A stretch of 64,000 bases of DNA from Pseudoalteromonas piscicida (GCF_002208135.1 NZ_CP021647.1:623501-687500); one strand, 5' to 3'; counted from the first letter of the stretch, positions 35,357 to 44,705 are shown. Notes: generated by a model not told the origin, from the sequence alone. Program-made: numbers and translations.

Positions 35357-36688
35357 ATGTTTAGTTACTATCTTAAATTAGCGCTTATCTCATTACGGAA
35401 AACGCCTTTTTTATCATTGTTAATGATTATGACAATCGCGATTGGAATTGGCGCAGCAATGACAACTTATACAGTGAGTTATCTGCTACAAAAAGATCCG
35501 ATCCCTACAAAAAGCGACCGCTTGTTTAATGTTCGATTGAATAGCTACGGCCCAGATAAGCCGTTCAATATCTCTCAAGGAAAAGAAGTTCCACCTTTTA
35601 TTCTTACTTATCAAGATGCAATAAACTTGCAAAATGCGAAACAGGGCGTTAATCAAACGCCTCTTGGTAGTTTCAAAATGATGATTCGCACCACGGACCA
35701 GCCAATCACTGAAGCAAAAATGACCCTAATCAGAAGTGCATACCGTGACATGTTCAATATGTTTGAAGTGCCGTTTAAGTTTGGTGGTGCATGGGATGAG
35801 ATTGCCGATCAGGATGGGCTGCAAGTTGCAGTGATCAGTCGCGAGCTAAATGATAAGTTATTTGGTGGCGAAAACTCCGTCGGTAAATCGCTGCTTTTAG
35901 GTGATTTACAATATCGAGTGGTTGGTGTTACCGACGATTGGTATCCCATCCCCAAGTTCTTTGATTATAGAACTCGTGCATTCAACAAACCCAGAGATAT
36001 TATTGTGCCATTCCAAACGCAAATCAATAATGAGTTGTGGACTGGCTCCGACGTGTCTTATCAGTGCTGGAAAGAACCTGCTGATGACTCATTTTCGGCA
36101 ATTTTAGCTTCGGAATGTGTATGGGTTTCGTATTGGGTTGAACTAAGCTCCGCGGAAGAGCGCGAAAATTACATGGACTTCTTGGTCAATTACTCAATGG
36201 AACAAAGAGAGTATGGTCGCTTTTTACGAGAGCCACTACACCAATTATTCAATGTTAAAGAACAGCTCATTGAAAGAAAAATTATCAAAGATGATGGCAA
36301 CGTAGCAGTGTGGCTTGCATTCGCATTTCTTGCGGTTTGTCTGCTGAACTGTATGGCAATGATGGTCGCAAAGTTTCATGGCAAGGCTGGTGAGGTTGGG
36401 CTTCGCAGAGCGGTTGGTGCTTCTAAGCAAGATATTATCGCTCAGTTTACTGTTGAGACTTGTATTATAGGACTATTGGGCGGGATTATCGGGTTGTTAC
36501 TTGCGCAAATTGGCTTGAGTGTAACCGCGCAACTTTACAGTCACCTTTATGCTGAGATGCTTGAGATGACCGTGGGTATCGTCATCATGACGATTGCGTT
36601 GGCAGTAGCGAGTGCTGTGACTTTTGGTTTGCTACCGACTTTACATGCGGCAAAAGTTCAACCATCTAGTCAGCTAAAAAGTCTGTAG
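35357..36688 (+). CDS. ABC transporter permease, MacB/FtsX family (first)
   Basis: This is a 443-residue permease. It has one membrane helix at the N-terminus (about 17–40), a large periplasmic MacB-type core domain (45–310), and three membrane helices in the C-terminal FtsX domain (about 320–430, with RRAVGASKQDIIAQF as the coupling motif). Substrate is unknown; related systems export peptides, antibiotics or lipoproteins. The next gene encodes a second permease, so the transporter is probably a heterodimer. Confidence 0.92.
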   Translation: MFSYYLKLALISLRKTPFLSLLMIMTIAIGIGAAMTTYTVSYLLQKDPIPTKSDRLFNVRLNSYGPDKPFNISQGKEVPPFILTYQDAINLQNAKQGVNQTPLGSFKMMIRTTDQPITEAKMTLIRSAYRDMFNMFEVPFKFGGAWDEIADQDGLQVAVISRELNDKLFGGENSVGKSLLLGDLQYRVVGVTDDWYPIPKFFDYRTRAFNKPRDIIVPFQTQINNELWTGSDVSYQCWKEPADDSFSAILASECVWVSYWVELSSAEERENYMDFLVNYSMEQREYGRFLREPLHQLFNVKEQLIERKIIKDDGNVAVWLAFAFLAVCLLNCMAMMVAKFHGKAGEVGLRRAVGASKQDIIAQFTVETCIIGLLGGIIGLLLAQIGLSVTAQLYSHLYAEMLEMTVGIVIMTIALAVASAVTFGLLPTLHAAKVQPSSQLKSL

Positions 36689-36698
36689 GAGCATGACA

Positions 36699-37907
36699 AT
36701 GAGAGATTTATTGCCAATTTTGAAAACCTTAAACAAAAATAAGGCTTCCCCGCTGCTACTGGTGTTGCAAATTGCGCTGACATTTACGATTTTGGTTAAT
36801 GCCATTTATATGATGGTGCTTAAAGAGCAAGAGTTGGTGCAACCGACAGGGTTGGCTGAGAGTCAGCTGTTCAGTTTCAGAACTAACTTAGACGGCAGCG
36901 ATGAAGAAAAAAATGCAGCCCTTGATACCGACCTTGCCGATATCCGTGCACTAGCTAGTGTTGAAAGTGCAAGTACGATAACCAGTTTACCACTCATTAA
37001 TTGGGGACGTTCACTTAATGTGGCGCTGACGCCTGAAAAAGAAGCTCGGATAACCCATGCAGGCTACTATGGTTCTGACGACACCATTGTCGATACGCTG
37101 GGACTGAGGGTGGTTGCGGGTAGAAACCTGCAACACAACGATGTAGTTCACACGTACTTTGATGGCCATACGGAATCAGCCAGCGTGTTAATTTCGCAGG
37201 ATTTGGCTCATAAAATCCGTCCTAACGATTGGCGCAGTGTTGTTGGAGAAACCATTTACGTTGCATTTGTCCCGCAGAAAGTGGTGGGAATAGTAGAGAC
37301 AATGAAGTCACCTTGGCGGTTTTGGTACGCTTACGATATGACGGTAATAAGTTCGGTTAGAGAACATTATGAAGAAAGCATCATAGTAGTAAAAGCTAAG
37401 CCTGGCCAAAGAGATATCGCAATGGAAGAAGTTCAAGCCTTAATGCTTAAAAAGCCTGGCCGTCAACTTGATGCCTTTAAATCCTTCGAGCAAATAAAAA
37501 CGGAAAACTTACAAGCTGATTATGCGGTGAGCCAAACGCTAAAAGCGGTGATCGCAGCTCTGGCGTGTGTAACTATGCTGGGTATATTTGGTCAGGCAAG
37601 ATATACAGTCTATAAACGTCGTAAGCAAATCGGTACTCGTCGTGCACTTGGAGCAACTCAGGCCGATATTCTACGTTACTTTATGATTGAAAATGCGGTG
37701 GTGTCTTTATTTGGCATTACACTGGGTATAATCATCGCAATCACTGCGAATATTTATTTGGTTAACTACTTTGGGCTTACTAGTGTACCCGGTGATTATT
37801 TGATTGCAGGTGCGATAGTAATGCTGCTCGCAGGTCAGTTGGCGGTTACTTACCCTGCTATGGTTGCTGCAAGAGTATCTCCAGCTATCGCAACTCGAAC
37901 AGCATAG
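36699..37907 (+). CDS. ABC transporter permease, MacB/FtsX family (second)
   Basis: This 402-residue permease has the same plan as its upstream neighbour: an N-terminal helix (about 15–37), a periplasmic domain, then an FtsX domain with RRKQIGTRRALGATQADILR and three terminal helices. AGGAG at 36687–36691 sits seven bases before the ATG at 36699; an in-frame ATG at 36693 is too close to it. It is the last gene of the exporter operon. No terminator is evident before arfB. Confidence 0.92.
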   Translation: MRDLLPILKTLNKNKASPLLLVLQIALTFTILVNAIYMMVLKEQELVQPTGLAESQLFSFRTNLDGSDEEKNAALDTDLADIRALASVESASTITSLPLINWGRSLNVALTPEKEARITHAGYYGSDDTIVDTLGLRVVAGRNLQHNDVVHTYFDGHTESASVLISQDLAHKIRPNDWRSVVGETIYVAFVPQKVVGIVETMKSPWRFWYAYDMTVISSVREHYEESIIVVKAKPGQRDIAMEEVQALMLKKPGRQLDAFKSFEQIKTENLQADYAVSQTLKAVIAALACVTMLGIFGQARYTVYKRRKQIGTRRALGATQADILRYFMIENAVVSLFGITLGIIIAITANIYLVNYFGLTSVPGDYLIAGAIVMLLAGQLAVTYPAMVAARVSPAIATRTA

Positions 37908-37933
37908 CTACACACTCCGCGCTTACCGCTGCT

Positions 37934-37983
37934 ATTTCAAGCCTTCTGTTACTTTGCTAAAATGGCAAACGGAGGCTTGAAAT
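37934..37983 (+). promoter_or_regulatory. Stem that covers the arfB ribosome binding site
   Basis: ATTTCAAGCCT (37934–37944) is the exact inverse of AGGCTTGAAAT (37973–37983), separated by 28 bases. The right arm contains most of GGAGG (37971–37975), the only good Shine–Dalgarno before the arfB ATG at 37988. An mRNA starting upstream would fold so that arfB translation is hindered. Regulation is inferred. Confidence 0.5.
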
Positions 37984-37987
37984 TACT

Positions 37988-38401
37988 ATGCTTAAAATCT
38001 CAAATAATGTCACACTAGCAGAGTGGGAAATCGATATTTCCGCTATTCGCGCCCAAGGTGCGGGTGGGCAAAACGTCAATAAAGTCTCCAGCGCCATTCA
38101 TCTTAGGTTCGATATCAATCGCTCAACACTGCCAGACTTTTACAAAGCGCGTCTACTTGCACTTAAAGACTCTAGAGTGACCAAAGAGGGTGTCATTGTG
38201 CTTAAAGCACAGAGCTTTCGTACCCAAGAGCAAAATAAGGAAGATGCCTTGGAGCGGCTAAAAACACTGATCCTCGCGGCCACCAAAGTTGAAAAAGCAC
38301 GCAGAGCAACCAAGCCAACAAAAAGCTCGCAAAAGAAACGCCTGAATCAAAAGACCAAACGCGGCCAAACGAAATCATTAAGGGGCTCGGTCAATTGGTA
38401 A
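37988..38401 (+). CDS. arfB: Peptidyl-tRNA hydrolase ArfB (ribosome rescue)
   Basis: This 137-residue rescue factor releases peptides from ribosomes stalled without a stop codon. The catalytic GGQ loop is at 26–28 (QGAGGQNVNKVSSAIHLRFD). The C-terminal tail is highly basic (KKRLNQKTKRGQTKSL), as needed to enter the empty mRNA channel. Length and motifs match ArfB/YaeJ. An 11-bp stem overlaps its ribosome binding site. It is independent of the exporter operon, 80 bases upstream. Confidence 0.95.
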   Translation: MLKISNNVTLAEWEIDISAIRAQGAGGQNVNKVSSAIHLRFDINRSTLPDFYKARLLALKDSRVTKEGVIVLKAQSFRTQEQNKEDALERLKTLILAATKVEKARRATKPTKSSQKKRLNQKTKRGQTKSLRGSVNW

Positions 38402-38421
38402 TGGGTTTAATCAAACCTAGC

Positions 38422-38781
38422 CTAGCTGTTGATGATGGTTTCGTTTTTCTTGTATCTAATAAAAGCAAGGTTGGCCATCAAAATTAAAAACCCAATACTT
38501 AAATAACCCAAAAACAATATGAAAGTAAATGAGGTGATTTTTAAATCAACACTGGATGCTACTAGTAGAAGTATATTGGAAAGAATACTCGACACAAAGA
38601 TGGTTACAGCTACTGTATTAGCATGTTTAAGTCGCTCAGAAGAAGCTGACAGTGATATTAGCGCTACTATAAACCAATGATAATTTGAAAAAGTTTCCTC
38701 TTTCACAACAATGGTGTAAATCATTGTTACGATGAAACCAAGCATCGGTAACAACGCAACAGAATTTAAAAATTTACTCAT
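38422..38781 (-). CDS. Small four-helix membrane protein, hypothetical
   Basis: This protein of 119 residues has about four membrane segments (starting SVALLPMLGFIVTMIYTIVV, then HWFIVALISLSAS, FVSSILSNILLLVASSV and FILFLGYLSIGFLILM). AAGGAC five bases before the ATG at 38781 fixes the start; the frame runs 77 codons further upstream but without coding character. No family is recognised. It converges with arfB. Confidence 0.6.
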   Translation of the reverse strand: MSKFLNSVALLPMLGFIVTMIYTIVVKEETFSNYHWFIVALISLSASSERLKHANTVAVTIFVSSILSNILLLVASSVDLKITSFTFILFLGYLSIGFLILMANLAFIRYKKNETIINS

Positions 38782-38887
38782 AATGTCCTTCGCTAAGCAG
38801 ATTGCTCCTCCCCAAAAGTAACACCATTTGGCGCTTTTTACCGGGATCCTAAATCTAAGAATAATACTACAATTATTAGTGCTAATT

Positions 38888-38907
38888 TGGCAAAACATGT
38901 TTTGCCA
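38888..38907. promoter_or_regulatory. Perfect 20-bp palindrome
   Basis: TGGCAAAACA followed directly by its inverse TGTTTTGCCA makes a gapless perfect palindrome. It lies 107 bases upstream of the small membrane protein gene, in the region divergent to the TonB receptor at 39268. A dimeric regulator site is likely; which gene it serves is open. Confidence 0.45.
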
Positions 38908-39101
38908 GCAGACCATCTCAATAAATAGATTCATAGTTATTTGTCTCGAAGGGGGTACTGATTTACTTTGTAGTCGCTCTGAGTGGTCCTCAAGCTCGTT
39001 ACTTGCCTCCAAAGAAAAATCTATTTTAATGCTTTTTATTTCAATGCAATAGCATATTTCGTCAATGTTTTCATAAAAAGTGTTTGCTTTTTAGTCTGTA
39101 A

Positions 39102-39148
39102 TGTTAAAAAGTAACAATGTAATCTTGCTTTTTTGTTAGTAAGTAACA
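39102..39148. promoter_or_regulatory. Paired TGTTA-N5-TAACA sites, candidate RpiR operator
   Basis: Two 15-base palindromes have identical arms: TGTTA-AAAAG-TAACA (39102–39116) and TGTTA-GTAAG-TAACA (39134–39148). Their centres are 32 bases apart, close to three helical turns, and they lie 120–166 bases before the receptor gene that opens the amino-sugar-acid locus. RpiR-family proteins such as HexR bind sites of similar shape (TGTA…TACA). The RpiR gene of this locus is the natural candidate to bind here. Confidence 0.55.
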
Positions 39149-39267
39149 TTTGATGTGTTGGGGGCGTTTAGAGCACGTCACTGTGTGGTAGGTTTTTGGG
39201 CTGTGGTGCTAGTGATGGCATTGCTGTCTTTTTCACTGGTTTTTAAAAAGAAGAAAGGAACAATAAA

Positions 39268-42200
39268 ATGTCAAAACTAGTCACCGATATTGGTAAACAT
39301 AACCCTAAACGAAGCAAACTGAGCCTTGCGGTTTCGTCTGTACTTTTTGGGCTTTCTCCACTTTGGGTTGCGGCTGAAACTGTGGGTCAAAATGACAGCG
39401 ATGTCAAAGGTTCGGCGCAGAACGAAGAAGTTGAAGTCATTGAAGTTCGCGGGATCCGAGGCAGTATCAATAGCGCCCAAAATATTAAGCGCTTCGCTGA
39501 TACCGTCAAAGACGTGATCACAGCGTCAGATATCGGAGCATTACCAGACAAATCGGTGACTGAAGCGCTGCAGCGTGTGCCGGGTGTTACGATTGAGCGA
39601 TTTGCATCATCCGATGACCCTAAACATTATGCTGATGAAGGTACCGGCGTGCTGGTTCGTGGCCTAGACAGGGTTCGCTCTGAGGTGAATGGTAGAGACG
39701 CCTTTAGTGCAAATCCGTCAGGCGGTCTGAGCTATGAAGACTTTCCTGCTGAATTACTAGGTGCGGTGGAAGTGGTTAAAAACCAAACAGCGGATCTTAT
39801 ATCAGGCGGTATATCTGGCACGGTAAATCTTATTACCCGCAAACCATTCGACTCTGACGAACGGCTTATTTCGTTCAATGCAAAGGCCAACTATGGCGAC
39901 TTTAGAGAAGAAGTGACGCCTTCGTTTTCTGCGTTGTTTTCCGACAGTTGGGAAACCAGTGCTGGTAAGTTCGGATTTTTAATTGCGGCTTCTTCATCAG
40001 AATATCAGACTCGAGGAGATGGCGTTGGCCTTGGCAATTTTCACTCTCGAGGCGATTCCTTTATTCCTACCTTGGATCAATGGGGTGGTATAACCGGTGT
40101 TGATCCGTCATCGCCTGTGGATGGCCCCGCTTTACCAGGGCAGCCAACTGGCAGTGTATGGCATGTGCCTGTCGCTATCCATATGAGTACAGCAACCAAT
40201 GACCGCGAACGTACCGGCTTAACCTCTTCACTGCAGTGGGCAAATGCCGATGAGACCATAGTTGCGACTTTAGAGCACATTCGCTCAGAAGCGTCTCTTG
40301 AGTGGAACGAGCGCCAAATAGGACAAGCTGCTCAAGGCTTTAAAGGTTTTATGGGATCTTCACAAAATTGGACTGAAAATACGGAAAGTGGCCATCCACT
40401 AACTACAGATGATGGTTTTGTGACTTCCGGCATCGCACTTGGCGTGAGCCCCGAAACACCGTTCTTTTATCGTAGCCGCTGGAATTACAACGAAAATACC
40501 GTGAAGGACACTTCATTTAAGCTAACGTTAAAACCAATAGATAGGTTGACGGTTGATTTTGATTACCAACGGATCGACTCCGACAAAGAAGTGCAAAACT
40601 ACAGTATGTCGGGTCAAACACGGGGAAACCATGTCCACGTTGTCTCGCCTTATTTCCTCGATATGCGTGGCTCAAGGCCGACAGTAGAGTTTCTCAGTGA
40701 CAATATTCTAACGGCAGGTTGGTCCCCCAATGAAGATTGGAATGGACCTGTGCCTAACCTGTTTTTGGGCAGCGGTATGGAGCAGGTTGAGCGCAATACG
40801 GCAGAATCAGACAGCGTTAAACTGGATGTTAAGTATGAACTAGATGGCCATTTTACGAGTGTCAGTTCCGGTTTTTATATGTCAGATAAAGACTTAACCG
40901 TACGAGATACCGCTTACGAGGGCTGGTCTGCAATTGGCACCCCTTGGATCCAAGATGACCGAAATGCCGCCGCGGCGGTAAATCGTCCAGAATTATTTGA
41001 GCACGTTGATTTTTCAGATTATTACAATGGTCAGGTGTTGCAGGGGCCAGTCAATAACTTCTTGTTCCCAAATATGGAACTGGTGAAAAACTACGCCGAG
41101 TCTTTGCGCCAAGGTTGTCGTGATGGTTGGCACAATGCCACCAATAGTGCGGCAAACAACGGCACATGCTCTGGCACGTATGTACCTTATGAAGACAAAC
41201 CCAATCGCGTTGAAGGCCCATTCGCCGCACACAATATAAGTTCGACCAACGAGAAGCGTACTGAATTTTACATTCGCGGTGATTTTGACTTCGAGTTTCA
41301 AGACATTCCTGTGGTGGGCAACGTTGGCCTGCGCTACGTAAATTATCAACTTGAGTCTACGGGCGCTTTGGTGCAACCCGCTCTCATCAAACGTGGTGAA
41401 GAGGGGACATCACTTAATAGTGTAATGCAGCAGGCAGAATATAAGCGATATTACGACATTGCAGGGGGTGAGTCCGAACTCAGTACCGTTGAAGGCACAG
41501 ATTACAGCACTTTACTTCCGAGCTTAAATTTGAGTTTTGGTGTATCAGAAGACGTAGTGGTGCGATTTGGTGCATCAAAAGCGCTGTATTACCCAAGTTT
41601 AGTTGATGCCAGAAATATCAGTATTCTTAACTTGGATTACACTCGCGTGCTACAAACTCCCGGCGCTGATTACGACGAGGCAACTAACCCCGTTGTTGGG
41701 CTAGACGATATCAGTCTAACCGCGCTTTCTGGCAATCCATATTTAGAGCCTGAAGAAGCAATCAATACCGATTTAACTACCGAATGGTATTTCGCGTCCG
41801 CAGGTTATGTGACGGTAGGGCTATTCCACAAAAAGCTAGATAATATAATCCGTAGCCGCGCCTTTGATCTTGATATTTCTTATGGCGGTGAAGATTATGA
41901 TGTCTCTGCTTATGGCCCTGCTAACACGGGCTCTGGCACCATTCGTGGGATGGAGTTTTCCTACTCACAATTCTACGACATGTTACCGGGGGCATGGAGC
42001 GGTTTAGGTTTGCAACTTAACTTTACCTATATCGATCAAGATGGACTTGAAGATCCAAATGAAGTCTCTAAAGGCACGCTTGGTTTCGATGAAAATGGTA
42101 ATCCGCTGACCGATAATCGTAATACCTTCCGAGTGTTTGGAGGTTTGCCGCTACAAGGTTACTCTGACCAAAACTTTAATATCATCGGTATGTATGAGTA

Positions 42201-42486
42201 CGAGGATATTTCTTTTCGCCTTGCATACACTTGGCGCTCTGAGTATTTGCTCACACTTAGGGAATCTGAAGAGTATGTCCCTGCCTATGCAGAGGCGTCA
42301 GGTATGATGGACGCAAGTCTGTATTACACCATCAACGACCATTGGAAAGTAGGTTTTGAAGCCAGCAATTTATTGGATACGGAAACCAAAACCAAGTATC
42401 AAATGGACCAAGCAGGGACAAAAACGCAGGCACTCAACTTTACCACGGATAGACGTTTTGCATTGAGCGTCCGTGCGACTTTCTAA
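39268..42486 (+). CDS. TonB-dependent receptor of the oxidised chito-oligosaccharide locus
   Basis: This receptor of 1,072 residues is of the long TonB–Xanthomonas–Caulobacter type. It has a signal region LSLAVSSVLFGLSPLWVAA, TonB-box-like VEVIEVRGIRGSI, a plug with ALQRVPGVTIERF and VEVVKNQTADLISGGISGTV, and a barrel ending in FALSVRATF. Receptors of this type import oligosaccharides. Its place in front of hexosaminidase, deacylase, RidA and kdgK suggests import of N-acetylglucosamine oligomers, possibly oxidised at one end. Paired palindromes lie upstream and a stem-loop lies after the stop. AAGAAAGGAAC precedes the ATG. The substrate is inferred from context. Confidence 0.9.
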   Translation: MSKLVTDIGKHNPKRSKLSLAVSSVLFGLSPLWVAAETVGQNDSDVKGSAQNEEVEVIEVRGIRGSINSAQNIKRFADTVKDVITASDIGALPDKSVTEALQRVPGVTIERFASSDDPKHYADEGTGVLVRGLDRVRSEVNGRDAFSANPSGGLSYEDFPAELLGAVEVVKNQTADLISGGISGTVNLITRKPFDSDERLISFNAKANYGDFREEVTPSFSALFSDSWETSAGKFGFLIAASSSEYQTRGDGVGLGNFHSRGDSFIPTLDQWGGITGVDPSSPVDGPALPGQPTGSVWHVPVAIHMSTATNDRERTGLTSSLQWANADETIVATLEHIRSEASLEWNERQIGQAAQGFKGFMGSSQNWTENTESGHPLTTDDGFVTSGIALGVSPETPFFYRSRWNYNENTVKDTSFKLTLKPIDRLTVDFDYQRIDSDKEVQNYSMSGQTRGNHVHVVSPYFLDMRGSRPTVEFLSDNILTAGWSPNEDWNGPVPNLFLGSGMEQVERNTAESDSVKLDVKYELDGHFTSVSSGFYMSDKDLTVRDTAYEGWSAIGTPWIQDDRNAAAAVNRPELFEHVDFSDYYNGQVLQGPVNNFLFPNMELVKNYAESLRQGCRDGWHNATNSAANNGTCSGTYVPYEDKPNRVEGPFAAHNISSTNEKRTEFYIRGDFDFEFQDIPVVGNVGLRYVNYQLESTGALVQPALIKRGEEGTSLNSVMQQAEYKRYYDIAGGESELSTVEGTDYSTLLPSLNLSFGVSEDVVVRFGASKALYYPSLVDARNISILNLDYTRVLQTPGADYDEATNPVVGLDDISLTALSGNPYLEPEEAINTDLTTEWYFASAGYVTVGLFHKKLDNIIRSRAFDLDISYGGEDYDVSAYGPANTGSGTIRGMEFSYSQFYDMLPGAWSGLGLQLNFTYIDQDGLEDPNEVSKGTLGFDENGNPLTDNRNTFRVFGGLPLQGYSDQNFNIIGMYEYEDISFRLAYTWRSEYLLTLRESEEYVPAYAEASGMMDASLYYTINDHWKVGFEASNLLDTETKTKYQMDQAGTKTQALNFTTDRRFALSVRATF

Positions 42487-42494
42487 TGTCAGCA

Positions 42495-42517
42495 AAGGCC
42501 AAGTGCAGCTTGGCCTT
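42495..42517 (+). terminator. Stem-loop after the receptor gene
   Basis: AAGGCCAAG (42495–42503) pairs with CTTGGCCTT (42509–42517) around a five-base loop, nine bases past the stop. Only TATA follows, so it may act as a partial terminator that lowers expression of the catabolic genes relative to the receptor. Confidence 0.55.
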
Positions 42518-42592
42518 ATACCAATCGCAGTAAGTCAATGTACTATTTTGACGTGGGGAACTAATGTTTAAACTCAAGGGTTTGAATAAACA

Positions 42593-43819
42593 ATGACAAT
42601 ATTAGCGAAAGGCACTGGCGACCCACTGCAACTAGAAGATAGCGGCTGGGATATTCTCGCAGAGCAGGTAAGTTTGCCAGTTGCAGTGATAAAGCAAGAC
42701 GCCATCAGCCACAACGCGAATTGGATGGCGAATTTTGCAAAGGAAAGCCAAGTATTATTGGCACCCCACGGCAAGACGACGATGTCACCAGCGTTATTTA
42801 AACTACAGCTTGAACATGGCGCGTGGGCCGTCACGGTAGCGACCGTGCCGCAAGTTTCCGTGGCGATTGCCGCGGGCGCAAAACGAGTGATCTTAGCGAA
42901 CCAACTTGTTGGCGAATATCATATGAGGCAAGTTGCAAACATGCTTACTGATACTGACGTTGAGCTCTATTGTTTTGTTGACTCTATTGCAAATGCCCAT
43001 GCTTTAGGCACATTTTTTACCCGGTATTCGCTGCGTATTTCCATTTTACTCGAGGTGGGAGTTGAAGGCGGTCGCGCTGGTTGGCGCAATCTTGCAACGT
43101 TATTGCAGCTGGTTAATGTATGCCAACGCTATTCTAGTTTAGAGATCGCAGGTATTGGATTTTATGAAGGCGTGATCCACGGTGATAATGCCGAGCAAAG
43201 GATCGCCACATTCGTTAGCTCAGTAATAAAAACGGCGGCAGATTTACGACAAAAAAATGTGTTTTCAAAGGCGTTACCTATTATCACGGGGGCGGGTTCT
43301 GCTTGGTACGATGTTGTGACAAAGGAACTAAACAAAAATGAACAGGCTCAGCAATTTCGTTTTGTGATCCGTCCCGGATGCTACCTTATTCACGATACCG
43401 GGATCTATCAGGATGCGCAGCAAGCCGTGTTATCACGGAGCAACCTCGCTTGCGATTTGGGGGAAAGTTTGGTGTCGAGCTTAAACATATGGGCTTACGT
43501 GCTTTCGACTCCAGAGCCGGGCGTCGCGATAGTTGGCATGGGTAAAAGGGATGTCGCATTTGATGCTGGCGTGCCCACACCAGAGCTGCTTTACTCTCCG
43601 CCGTCAAAGCAGCTGTGCTCATTAGGCGGCGCGGTAAAGGTCGAAACAATCATGGATCAACATGCTATGGTAAGTATTGCATCTGGGTGCGAGGTACAGG
43701 TTGGCGATATGATCTGTTTTTCGACTTCTCATCCTTGCTTAACCTTTGATAAGTGGCGACAAATTGGTGTTGTCGAGCGAGATTGGGTGATCACTCGAAC
43801 CATTTCTACCTATTTTTAA
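42593..43819 (+). CDS. D-threonine aldolase/D-serine dehydratase-like PLP enzyme (probable D-glucosaminate dehydratase)
   Basis: This 408-residue fold-type III PLP enzyme has an alanine-racemase-like barrel. Lys61 in APHGKTTMSP is the PLP lysine. The C-terminal HPC motif (His380, Cys382) is the zinc site of eukaryotic-type D-serine dehydratases and D-threonine aldolases. Known relatives act on D-amino acids with a beta-hydroxyl. D-glucosaminate has that chemistry, and dehydration–deamination would give 2-keto-3-deoxygluconate, the substrate of the KdgK encoded downstream. It is first in a tight run of co-directional genes. The family is certain; the substrate is inferred from the operon. Cleavage as an aldolase is the alternative. 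Confidence 0.85.
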   Translation: MTILAKGTGDPLQLEDSGWDILAEQVSLPVAVIKQDAISHNANWMANFAKESQVLLAPHGKTTMSPALFKLQLEHGAWAVTVATVPQVSVAIAAGAKRVILANQLVGEYHMRQVANMLTDTDVELYCFVDSIANAHALGTFFTRYSLRISILLEVGVEGGRAGWRNLATLLQLVNVCQRYSSLEIAGIGFYEGVIHGDNAEQRIATFVSSVIKTAADLRQKNVFSKALPIITGAGSAWYDVVTKELNKNEQAQQFRFVIRPGCYLIHDTGIYQDAQQAVLSRSNLACDLGESLVSSLNIWAYVLSTPEPGVAIVGMGKRDVAFDAGVPTPELLYSPPSKQLCSLGGAVKVETIMDQHAMVSIASGCEVQVGDMICFSTSHPCLTFDKWRQIGVVERDWVITRTISTYF

Positions 43820-43832
43820 TTGAGGCGACGCT

Positions 43833-44705
43833 GTGGACATTATTAGCAAAATTAAGGAAGGTTTGGGGCACTTTAGCCCAGCGGAAGAAAAAGTCGCTCG
43901 GCTTATTTTGGCTGAGCTTAACTTTGCCGCAAGCGCATCTATTAGCGAGTTAGCTGAAAAAGCACAGGTCAGTCACGCCAGCATTACGCGGTTAGCGCGT
44001 AGCTTAGGCTGCACCAATGTGCGCGACCTTAAGTTCCAGCTGACACAATCAGCCGCAATTGGTGAGCGTTTTACAAATCCTGAGCCAATTGAAAAAGAGA
44101 AGATTTCTCATGTTTATACCTCTATTCAGGAGATCCTCACGCTCAATGCGGGACTCATCGATGAAGCGGTGGTGGAGCAGGCGAGTGAAGTGATTTGCGC
44201 CACGCGTCATTGCTTAATTTTTGGGGTTGGTGGTGGTAGCAGCCTGATGGCACAAGAATGCCAAAATCGCTTATTTCGCTTGGACGTACTTAGTAATGCT
44301 CACTCCGATCCCATGATGATGCGCATGGTTGCCGCAACGGTGAATAAAGGGGATGTGGTGATTTGTCTCTCGCTTAGTGGTGTTTCTCCTGATGTGAAAG
44401 CGGCGGCGCTTATCGGCAAAGAGTATGGTGCAGAGGTTATTGCTATTTGCCCAGTGAGTGACTTGGCGGACATCGCCGATCATCATTTGCCCATCAAAAC
44501 TCAAGAAAGTGATTACATATTTAAGCCCAGCGCTGCACGCTATGCCATGATGGCAGCGGTGGACATTTTGTCGAGCGAGGTTGCCATCCGTAATCAAAAG
44601 CGCTCAAGAGAAAAACTCAGACGTCTTAAAACCCAGTTAGATCAGCATCGAGATAAAAACAGTAATATGCCACCTGCCGATAAACGCTTTCCGCTGGGGG
44701 ATTAA
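43833..44705 (+). CDS. RpiR/MurR-family transcriptional regulator
   Basis: This 290-residue regulator has an N-terminal RpiR helix-turn-helix (about 1–80, ASISELAEKAQVSHASITRL) and a C-terminal SIS sugar-phosphate-binding domain (about 125–260, FGVGGGSSLMAQECQNRLFR and CLSLSGVSPDVKAAALIGK). It should sense a phosphorylated intermediate, plausibly KDPG, and control this locus. It starts with GTG, with GAGG seven bases before it, and its stop overlaps the next start as TAATG. The candidate operator is the palindrome pair upstream of the receptor. Confidence 0.93.
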   Translation: MDIISKIKEGLGHFSPAEEKVARLILAELNFAASASISELAEKAQVSHASITRLARSLGCTNVRDLKFQLTQSAAIGERFTNPEPIEKEKISHVYTSIQEILTLNAGLIDEAVVEQASEVICATRHCLIFGVGGGSSLMAQECQNRLFRLDVLSNAHSDPMMMRMVAATVNKGDVVICLSLSGVSPDVKAAALIGKEYGAEVIAICPVSDLADIADHHLPIKTQESDYIFKPSAARYAMMAAVDILSSEVAIRNQKRSREKLRRLKTQLDQHRDKNSNMPPADKRFPLGD

